Assembly: GCF_019649055.1 (NCBI RefSeq)
Contig: NW_026570752.1
Location: forward strand, 1 to 10,153
DNA length: 10,153 bases
From: Paramacrobiotus metropolitanus
Taxonomy: Eukaryota; Tardigrada; Eutardigrada; Parachela; Macrobiotidae
Reading direction: 5' to 3'
The position numbers were made by a program, and so were the translations under genes. Below are positions 1 through 6,299 of the stretch, one piece after another; the first letter of the stretch is position 1, and each line of letters starts with the position of its first letter. Under the pieces are notes generated by a model. It saw nothing but the letters and a program-made list of their open reading frames with translations. It searched no databases and had not been told where the DNA came from.

Positions 1-411
1 GTAAGTACACTAAAGCCTGCCCCGGCTATGAATGTCACCGGCAGACATCTCTTTAATTTACAAAGGCTTCCGGTGTGATACAAAATTTGCACTTTTCAGT
101 CCTGAAATCTATTTTTAAAAAATTCAGTTTTTATTACTTACTACACTACTCTGTATTGGAATATTAATTGCTCCACGCAACAATATTTTAGAAAGTCTGT
201 CAAGGTCGCCTTGAACTCGTGTCTGTACCGGTACCGGCATCCGAACGATGGTCTCAGGGAAGATATTTTTGGGAAAAAAATGCATGTCGGACACTTTTGG
301 AACATGCTGAGTTTAATCGTGAAATCGGTTTTTTAATTTGCTTAGCGGTTTTTTCTAGCCACGTTCGGACGTGGAACGGCCGTGGAACGTGGAACGTTGA
401 ATGTAAAACGG
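1..411. other. Non-coding stretch, no gene recognised
   Basis: I see no convincing coding region here. The only open frame of note (219-434, plus) begins at GTG and has no recognisable motif. Near its right end the motif cgtggaacg occurs at 370-378 and 381-389, with a shorter ggaacg at 391-396. This small low-complexity patch lies next to the hairpin element that begins at 412. Confidence 0.5.
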
Positions 412-538
412 AATACCGTAAAACCCGATATTAACGCCCTGGGCTTTTATTTTTTCGAGAATTCGGGAGGGGGCGTTTAAAATCGCACGGGGCGTTAATT
501 TCGGGGGGGGGGGCGTTAATATCGGGTTTTACGGTATT
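412..538. mobile_element. 127-bp miniature inverted-repeat (MITE-like) element
   Basis: Positions 412-439 and 511-538 are perfect reverse complements over 28 bp, which is strong evidence for a terminal-inverted-repeat element or its remnant. The 71-bp interior is G-rich and carries three imperfect copies of a ggggcgttaat-like unit (about 470-485, 489-502 and 509-525), the last running into the right arm. The element is too short to code for a transposase, so any mobility would depend on an enzyme supplied elsewhere. If the outermost TA on each side is a target-site duplication, the repeat proper begins CCGTAAAACC, as in Tc1/mariner-type MITEs. The superfamily is not provable from this copy. 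Confidence 0.75.
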
Positions 539-554
539 ATGATCGATCATAATA
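535..554. repeat. 20-bp perfect palindrome abutting the MITE
   Basis: Bases 535-554 equal their own reverse complement, centred on gatcgatc. The palindrome overlaps the last four bases of the right inverted repeat of the 412-538 element. It may be the insertion target, part of a second hairpin, or chance in AT-rich DNA. Confidence 0.7.
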
Positions 555-561
555 TAGATCT

Positions 562-583
562 ATTTCCTTGATATTTCCTTGAT
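562..583. repeat. 11-bp tandem duplication
   Basis: The unit atttccttgat occurs twice without a gap (562-572 and 573-583). A small tandem duplication in non-coding DNA with no assigned function. Confidence 0.7.
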
Positions 584-636
584 AATAATAATTTAATACA
601 CTTTATTTACCTGTGGTACAGAGTATTATGCATTAT

Positions 637-1540
637 TTAAAACATCACAATTTTTACAAGATAACTAACTTTAAACTTTTCCGCTCTTTCCATTGTACCA
701 AAAACTGAGGCCGCATTCCCCCGTTTTATCTCCAGGGACAATCATTGACGCAAAAATTCATGGAAACGCTTTTCGCCTGTTTGCTGTTCCAGTCGTTTGC
801 CCAGTTCTTTGATAATGGCGATAGCAGCCGGTCCCCAAGGGCCCATTGTTTTCAAGGCTAACGGAGCAAAAATATACCTGCAGCTCAAGTACAGACAAAG
901 CCGCGACTTCTTTTTCGCTTCCATCGGCTGCACCTGCGTTAGCCGCCGTAGATTTAAGGTGGGAAGGCGCAGCGGTATCCAGACACGTGACATCCCATGC
1001 TAGAAACATTCCCCTCTGCCAGGCAAAAGTTGTGCAGCCATCGGGACGTCGTTGGGACGTATGTGACGTGCCGCGAGGTTCTTACTTTGCCGGGATCCCA
1101 GCTGAAACAAAACAACGGCCCACGATGGTGTTCAGTGCGCCGTGCCTTGGGTGTTTACCAGCCGAGAATGCGCAGGACAGGCCGTGGTGTCCGTATTTAT
1201 CTACATGCTTATGGCACTTCAAACACTCGTGGGGTTCGCATATCGCCACTCCCAACCTCACACCCACTGAGATTTTAAGAGTGTCGTCGTCCAAGAGGTT
1301 GCCAATATCAGCGGAGGGAAATGCGTTTAACCAGATTCCAGCTTCCGGTTTTGACTGAGCAAGAAGGCGGGCTTTGTTAAGGTCATCGTTGCGGAAAACA
1401 TCTAGCAGCGTGGACAAAGACACGTTTCACAAAGGCAAGTCCCATGGCTTTTGCTGCTTGCGAAAGTTCGCTGCAGGTAGCTCAGGTAGACGAGCGTTCT
1501 TTCTCCACAGCTCAAGAGCGCCTGTAATTTCAGTAAAGAC
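637..1540 (-). pseudogene. Decayed C-terminal RLE region of an R2-type retrotransposon
   Basis: Read 5'->3' on the minus strand, three frames in succession give one continuous protein-like sequence. It begins near 1540 (LELWRKN, then KQQKPWDLPL), continues with ARLLAQSKPEAGIWL and a CX2CX8HX4C zinc knuckle at about 1215-1172, then RHGALN, RPDG at 1048-1037, WDVTC from 997, MGPWGP, FLRQ and IKRGNAASVFGTM. A CCHC knuckle followed by PD...D is the layout of the restriction-like endonuclease at the C-terminus of R2-group non-LTR elements, and from memory this block recurs in many metazoan repeat proteins. Lesions are a TGA at 1427-1429, a frameshift near 1076-1080, another near 926, and a TGA at 742-744 where the family appears to have Arg. 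No reverse transcriptase domain is present, so this is a dead 3' fragment, as left by 5' truncation on insertion. The domain call is fairly sure; the exact clade is not. Confidence 0.7.
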
Positions 1541-2186
1541 ACCAAATCAGATAATTAATTACACAGTAACTGGATAATAATAATATGCCTATATGTCCAC
1601 ATTCCATATTTAATTACACTTATGTCTTATAGCCTACGAATAAAGTTCTGACATAAAAAACTGAAATTATTGTCAATACAATGTCATTTGCTCGTCCACG
1701 GATGGAATTTAACATGTTTTGGACTGTAGGCTCTGGAGAGCTGCGCATTATTTCTATTTTGTTGAGAAACTTACTTAGACCTGGACTATTGGGGGGTGAC
1801 CTTATAGTAATCCAACACCGTTTTGAACGTACATAACGTTTTAGTGGAACCTCAATAAAAAACCAGGTGAATTTCTGATAATAACTAATAACTGTTTGCG
1901 GCCAGTAGACAGAATAATGCTTTATAACTAACAAGAACCGGGAATTGTGGTTATACAGAATTTGTTGGTTTGGTGTCTTAGAGCGTTTGACGTGTTCCTT
2001 CCTGTTGCATTTCTAAATGAAACATCGTTTTTATTGCGTTAACTGCAGCAGCATAATTAAAATTTGAAGTTCTTTTAATTTTTACGTTTATCTTTTAATT
2101 TCTAAATCACATCAATTTGTAAATCACTAACGTACAGAAGTTTTACATATAAGACGGCCCTGCATGTACATATTAATTCACGAGCG

Positions 2187-2225
2187 TGGAAGTTTTTGAA
2201 AGTTTTTTAATGGAAGTTTTTGAAA
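2187..2225. repeat. 15-bp direct repeat
   Basis: The sequence tggaagtttttgaaa occurs at 2187-2201 and again at 2211-2225. This is a short-spaced direct duplication in non-coding DNA. It could be the footprint of a short insertion or a slippage event. Confidence 0.65.
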
Positions 2226-2275
2226 TGCAGTTTCTTCCATAAGTATGTAGTAAGTAACTATTGGAGTTATCACCC

Positions 2276-2287
2276 TCTGCATGCAGA
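2276..2287. repeat. 12-bp palindrome
   Basis: Bases tctgcatgcaga form a perfect 12-bp palindrome downstream of the MDH1B-like stop codon. No role can be assigned from sequence alone. Confidence 0.6.
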
Positions 2288-2508
2288 AGCACAGCATACT
2301 TCTCCGCTGTCAGTTATTGCATGGAAAAGAAAAAAAGAAAGTCATTATTCACCTCGAAAAATACCAGATCAAAATAAAAACCTATATGAAATCGCGTTTG
2401 GACGGAGGTCATGTAACTAATATTGTTTGACGAGTTAGAAGGCACATCCCAGGTAATCTTGAGAAGCTTAACTTCGCTCTTTGTATACTGTAGCATTATA
2501 AGTGGAAT

Positions 2509-4688
2509 TTAGAGCATTTCCGTTGCCTGGTCGTCATGATTGTCTACTTCGACCGTCTCTGGTCTGTCTGCATTGCTCACAGTTATTTTATTTTGTGCTT
2601 CCGCAGCTGTCTTGTCCTCTGCCATAGCATCAGTTTGATCTTGGCTCTCCATGTGTACGGATCCGGAAAGTACAGATTTCACTTCTGATATCGCGCATCT
2701 ATCCGAAGAATCGTTTTTTATCGGCATCGGGTCCAGTACTGCGGTATCAAAGTTGGACCTAATCACGTCCAAGAATTCTTTCAATTCTAGGATAGTTTTC
2801 TGCAAAATAACTTCTATTTCGTGACGAGCATTGTCGATCGACACCACATGTGTTCCATCAGAGTTGAAATAAACTGGCATAACGACCACGTAGCCGAATG
2901 GTACAGGTAGTTTGGTGATAATATCACCGGAGGTCAAGACACCCAAAGAAAGCCATTCGACTGACGACCTGATTACAAAGGTTTCTGGATGTGTTTTCTG
3001 TACTTCTTTGCTGCGATTTCCATACCAATGGCTCAAAATATTCACGCAGGTAAAAGAAGTCAACAGCGACGAACATCGAGTGCCTACAATGTACATAACA
3101 GCATGAAAAGTGCTTGACAATTTATTGTGTCAGTGCTCCGTTGTTATAGCATTGATCGACGGGTCTTCTTACCGAGTTTAAACATCCCCTTTTACAGCAA
3201 ATGTTAATATAACGTATTATTGTTTAAATAGCGATTTTAAGGCATCGCCATTTCGGAGTATGTTATCCACCACACTTACTTTCCAGTATTTCTCGATAGT
3301 TCAATCGCATCGGCCCATCCACAGAGATACCAGTCTGCAATTTTTGCGCATCACAAAAAACCTGTAACAACGGTCGCGAAAATTCTATAGTTTTGGGTGC
3401 CTCGATAACTCCGCGGTGCCCAAACACTTCTACATTTGTTGGATCAAAGAGCATTGTTCCACCCAGATTACCCCAGGCGGCTGTACCAGCAACGTCAGCT
3501 GTTCGAACTCCAAGCTGCTGTGCTATAACGCTGCGATAACTCCGATCCACCGCTAAGGCATTGACCATAATGTTCGATGCCGGAAGCTTGCCGTTTAGTT
3601 TCTGGCACAAATACGTTCCCACCGCGCACAACGGTGTTTTGAATCTGCTGCTGGCTAACAAAATCTTGGTGTCTTTTAATTCGCCACAATTCTGGAAAGC
3701 GTCACTTATGTTCGCAAAATCGTTGTATATCTCCTGAACAATGAGAAACAAAAGCTTTTGACTCATCCCACTGCGCAGGGCATACGTACGCCCTTCCAGT
3801 GCTGTGTAAACTTCTTGTCGCATGGACCACAGTATGATTATTAAATCTTGATTCGCCACGGCTTGTTGTAAATCTGCCTCGTACAAGGTCTCGTAAAGCT
3901 GTTCAAGGCGATGGCTGTTATTTTCGAGATAATCATTAATGCCGACATCCGTCCAGTGAAACCCATGTCGTTCACGAAATTTCGCACAAGTATTATGGAT
4001 TGTTAAACGGATCAGCTTATCTCCACCAAGAATACTTTCCTCTCCAAACTGCTGGATCAGACGCAATGGAATGGTTTCCAAATGATTTGTGGCAATTATC
4101 GCTACTCTCCATAAATTTTCAGGGTCAGCTTTTTCCTTAAAATGACCACGTAATCGCAAGACTTCCGACTGATTGTCGGACGCATACCCGTCAATGTATT
4201 CTAAAGGGATTGTGTCACAGTTCAGGTGAAACAACTGTTTCAGGTATAATCGGAAGGAATCGACACCTCCAATATATTGGTACGGGTTTTGTGAAGCTTC
4301 ACGGTAAACGATAATGTTGTTGGACAGATCATGATGCCATCCGCAATAACCGCGCAATACTTGGAGGAAACCCTACAGACTGATTCGGAATGATGAGAAT
4401 AAGGAACATGATTCACAATCAAATGCCTTTTTTTACCGCCCATTCGTCCGTCATCAAAGGAACCTTTTTAGCAACACAAGCAGGATAGGATTGTTGAAAT
4501 TTGCTCAATATCCATTCACATTCGGCGTAATCTTCAGAATCGCAAATTCCTAGAATAAAGATTAATACAATTAATTATCAATGTAATATACTAGAACTGT
4601 GCCGTCCACCTGCTAGAACAATCAGAGCCGGAGCATTCTGCACGGAGCCCACAAGCGGAAAAGTCACGACATCTCGAAAGCCTTGCAT
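2509..4688 (-). CDS. MDH1B: Malate dehydrogenase 1B-like protein (four exons)
   Basis: Exons 4688-4610, 4549-4437, 4372-3280 and 3083-2509 join in phase to 1860 nt (619 aa). The ATG at 4688 has A at -3 and an in-frame TGA ten codons upstream. Residues about 21-110 resemble a glutaredoxin-like domain: strand ALIVLAG, CDSEDYAECEW, then NNIIVYRE and YIGGVDSF. The rest follows the MDH order: a first Rossmann strand (LWRVAIIATNH), the LGV...WGNLGG segment (W364) and FSRPLLQ, then exon 4 with ILSHWYGN, WLSLGVLTSGD and PVYFNSDG before an acidic tail. This matches MDH1B, a poorly characterised animal paralogue of cytosolic malate dehydrogenase. The GxxGxxG loop is absent, the catalytic His after WGN is Leu367, and the catalytic Asp position is Val339 in an ungapped hand alignment. 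It is therefore probably not a working malate dehydrogenase. The LINE lies head to head upstream. Family assignment is confident; activity is inference. Confidence 0.87.
3084..3279 (-). other. Intron 3 of the MDH1B-like gene (196 nt)
   Basis: The donor is GTAAGT after CTGGAAA and the acceptor is TTGTAG. Splicing joins a|gc to make an AGC codon and continues the reading frame from NYREILE into STRCSS, as expected for the family. Without splicing, exon 3 would end at a TAA at 3265-3263, fifteen nt inside the intron. Confidence 0.85.
4373..4436 (-). other. Intron 2 of the MDH1B-like gene (64 nt)
   Basis: A phase-0 intron with donor GTAAAA after the codon for Ala in DEWA and acceptor CTGTAG before GFLQVL. 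The last three bases of the intron are an in-frame TAG relative to exon 3, so the downstream frame cannot be open across the junction without splicing. Confidence 0.85.
4550..4609 (-). other. Intron 1 of the MDH1B-like gene (60 nt)
   Basis: Donor GTGGAC follows gcag and acceptor TTCTAG precedes gaatttgc. The split glycine codon g|ga joins ALIVLA to ICDSEDY, giving the expected glutaredoxin-like first strand and cysteine. A 60-nt intron is near the practical minimum for many animals. Confidence 0.8.
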
Positions 4689-4934
4689 TGTGTTGAATGT
4701 AATAAAATATGATAATCAAAGTAAACAACTAGGACCGTACTCAGACCGATATTTAACTGATTCGGATTCCTAGTGTTGTTGTTGTTGTTGTTGCATAAAT
4801 AAGTATACAGCGGAATCCTTACAATGACCATTGCTCCAACGAATATAAGTTAGAGTCGTCAAGGCAACAAAGTAAGAATAACAACAACATTAAGAGAATA
4901 ACATTCACTTGGGTGAGACAGGAGCGTCTAAAAA
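4689..4934 (-). promoter_or_regulatory. Upstream region of the MDH1B-like gene
   Basis: This 246-bp gap separates the MDH1B-like start codon (minus strand) from the first base of the LINE's duplicated 5' end (plus strand). It must hold the 5' UTR and the promoter-proximal DNA of the host gene that survived the insertion. I see no clear TATA box. It contains a (GTT)6 run and a shorter (AAC)3 run about 90 bp away that could pair with it. Confidence 0.45.
4775..4792. repeat. (GTT)6 microsatellite
   Basis: Six uninterrupted GTT units. The complementary run aacaacaac at 4880-4888 could form a stem with it, enclosing roughly 90 nt of the MDH1B-like upstream region. Confidence 0.85.
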
Positions 4935-4974
4935 TCATTCTCGCTTTGAGCAGCTCATTCTCGCTTTGAGCAGC
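4935..4974 (+). repeat. Perfect 20-bp tandem duplication at the LINE 5' end
   Basis: Bases 4935-4954 and 4955-4974 are identical and adjacent, and two further bases of the unit follow. Each copy starts with TCATTC, a match to the animal initiator consensus TCA(G/T)T(T/C). Tandem 5' starts can arise when a transcript from an upstream copy is joined to the element end, or by template jumping at integration. Confidence 0.9.
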
Positions 4975-4987
4975 TCGAATACGGATC
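4955..4987 (+). promoter_or_regulatory. Putative internal promoter of the LINE (Inr plus DPE-like)
   Basis: TCATTC at 4955-4960 fits the initiator consensus with A4957 as +1. GGATC at 4983-4987 fits the downstream promoter element RGWYV at +27, one base short of the canonical +28. Jockey-type LINEs are known to use TATA-less promoters lying inside the transcribed unit, which lets each new copy carry its own promoter. The assignment here is inference from motif matches. Confidence 0.45.
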
Positions 4988-5084
4988 TTATTTTTTTAGC
5001 ACTGTAAAACCGTGTATCCGTGTACATCAAACTGTATGTTAACTAGTGACCTTTAACTATATTTTGATTGGAAACTTAAATATC

Positions 5085-6299
5085 ATGGGTAACCCCGAAG
5101 ACGGGGACGACTCTCATGTGGAAGATTTATCTGACCTACAGTATGTTGATCTGATCAAGAAACTATCCGATATTATTGACGAATTGTACGACAACCTGCC
5201 ATCCAAAGGTTCCAAGACCAAAATTCTGCCGATTTTGACCGATAACGAGGAGGCCTTGAAGCGCATTCCCTCCCTGCTGAAGGATCATCACATTCGCCTT
5301 TATGAAAACGCCCTGAAAACGGAGACCCAGCTGAGCTCTGAGAAGGAACGTGTAATCCAACTGACCCGCGCAAATGTCCGCACTCCCAGCGCTACCACCA
5401 ACGACTGCGATACGGAGGAACCATCCCGCCAGCGAGCAACCTACGCCAAGGTGGTCACCAGCTCCAGGCCGCCAAACCAAAAGAAAGTCCTGCTGTTACA
5501 TCCTAAAGATGCCGCCCCGTCCAACCGTGCCCGTAAGTCCTCCAACGAGATGGCTGATTTCTGCAAAACTCTGACCGAAATTCTTCCCAATGGAATGGAA
5601 ACTGCCAACATCACCCATATGAGACCGGCGTCAGGTAAGTCAGTACTGGTAGAATTCAAAAGCGAAGAAGATGCTGTGAGAGGAGAAGCTATGTTTGGTG
5701 AACACGCAGACAAACTTGGTGTGTCTATTAAGAAGCCCGCTTCCCGAAAATACAGAATGATTGTACGCAGAGTGCCAGTTGCTTTAACGGAAGATGAGTT
5801 TTTACGTGAGCTATCGTCAAAAAATTTGCCAGAAAAAAGCGAAGTCAAAGTGGTAACTTTTTTGAAAAGCATACGTGCTGATCGTAGTACTTGTGCAGTT
5901 GTAATCGAAGTTGACCTTGCGACAAGAAATTATCTGTTAAACGACAGACAAACTGTGAAATTAGGGTGGTTTCTGTGTCCCGTTTCTGATCATTTCTACA
6001 TTCCTCAGTGCAAAAAATGCTGCGAATTTTTCCATAATGAGAGAGATTGTAAGAGCAAGCCTATGTGTGCGTATTGTGCTAAAGATCATTTGTCAAGTGA
6101 TTGTACAGAGGATGATAACTTCGCTTGTGTGTGCGCAAATTGCCGTAAAGCCGGTAAGTCCTCACCTGAAAATATGCATTCGGCCTTTGCACACGACTGG
6201 TGTGATGTCTACGTAGATCTAAAAAATTCGAAAACCTTTTACAATAGCTATCGAAAAAACGAAGTAAGATCCCGGAACCTAAAAAAGCTGATCCAATAA
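5085..6299 (+). CDS. LINE ORF1 protein, nucleic-acid-binding with three zinc knuckles
   Basis: A 404-residue Gag-like protein expected to coat the element's RNA and accompany ORF2 protein to the target DNA. I chose the ATG at 5085 because it is the first in frame and has a strong context (A at -3, G at +4). Residues 1-110 are acidic and look helical; 110-165 are Pro/Ser/basic-rich. About 150-300 contains two segments that could be RRM-like folds, judged only from hydrophobic pattern (SVLVEF; YRMIVRRV...CAVVIEV). The knuckles are C309-C312-H317-C322 (CX2CX4HX4C), C328-C331-H335-C340 (CX2CX3HX4C) and C350-C353-H365-C373, the last with a long CX2CX11HX7C spacing. The first half of the gene is clearly more GC-rich than the second. 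Its last 52 nt overlap ORF2 in the -1 frame. Confidence 0.88.
   Translation: MGNPEDGDDSHVEDLSDLQYVDLIKKLSDIIDELYDNLPSKGSKTKILPILTDNEEALKRIPSLLKDHHIRLYENALKTETQLSSEKERVIQLTRANVRTPSATTNDCDTEEPSRQRATYAKVVTSSRPPNQKKVLLLHPKDAAPSNRARKSSNEMADFCKTLTEILPNGMETANITHMRPASGKSVLVEFKSEEDAVRGEAMFGEHADKLGVSIKKPASRKYRMIVRRVPVALTEDEFLRELSSKNLPEKSEVKVVTFLKSIRADRSTCAVVIEVDLATRNYLLNDRQTVKLGWFLCPVSDHFYIPQCKKCCEFFHNERDCKSKPMCAYCAKDHLSSDCTEDDNFACVCANCRKAGKSSPENMHSAFAHDWCDVYVDLKNSKTFYNSYRKNEVRSRNLKKLIQ
6248..6299 (+). promoter_or_regulatory. Putative -1 ribosomal frameshift window between ORF1 and ORF2
   Basis: ORF1 (0 frame) and ORF2 (-1 frame) overlap here. Bases 6254-6260 read cgA AAA AAC in the ORF1 frame, an exact X XXY YYZ slippery heptamer of the A AAA AAC type used by several retroviruses and retrotransposons. 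A second in-phase heptamer, A AAA AAG, lies at 6281-6287 just before the ORF1 stop. Slippage at either would enter ORF2 with no intervening stop. I could not identify a convincing downstream stem or pseudoknot by eye. Confidence 0.65.

Larger units (their letters stand above)
1541..2508. other. Intergenic stretch, no gene recognised
   Basis: AT-rich DNA with no convincing coding region. The longest open frame (1620-1934, minus) starts at TTG, has no recognisable domain and is not supported. The right side should contain the 3' UTR of the minus-strand MDH1B-like gene ending at 2509. I could not pick a confident polyadenylation signal close to its stop; the first minus-strand AATAAA I noted lies at 2035-2030, about 470 nt downstream. 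Confidence 0.5.

Noticed and set aside
846-1358. 170-codon open frame on the plus strand
   Set aside because: It is the antisense shadow of the decayed RLE fragment, whose minus-strand translation has clear family motifs.
1620-1934. 104-codon open frame on the minus strand
   Set aside because: It begins at TTG, contains no recognisable domain, has no splice-consistent extension I could find, and sits in AT-rich DNA where such frames occur by chance.
3263-3279. C-terminus SKCGG ending at TAA, as a natural end of the MDH1B-like protein
   Set aside because: A GTAAGT donor lies exactly there, and the next exon continues the family in the correct phase, so these codons are the start of intron 3.
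4240-4443. 67-codon minus-strand frame at the exon 2/intron 2/exon 3 junction
   Set aside because: It runs through an intron in the wrong frame; the spliced frame gives continuous MDH1B-like sequence instead.
4925-4930. cgtcta as a LINE target-site duplication (also at 9527-9532)
   Set aside because: Only six bases are shared, and neither copy directly abuts the predicted element ends (4 bp on the left, 12 bp on the right), so chance is a fair explanation.
4955-4987. An exact Inr-DPE core promoter
   Set aside because: Both motifs match, but the spacing is +27 instead of the strict +28, so I kept it only as a low-confidence putative promoter.
5163-5872. Several minus-strand frames inside ORF1
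   Set aside because: They are antisense to a zinc-knuckle protein with a well-placed start, and none has recognisable motifs.
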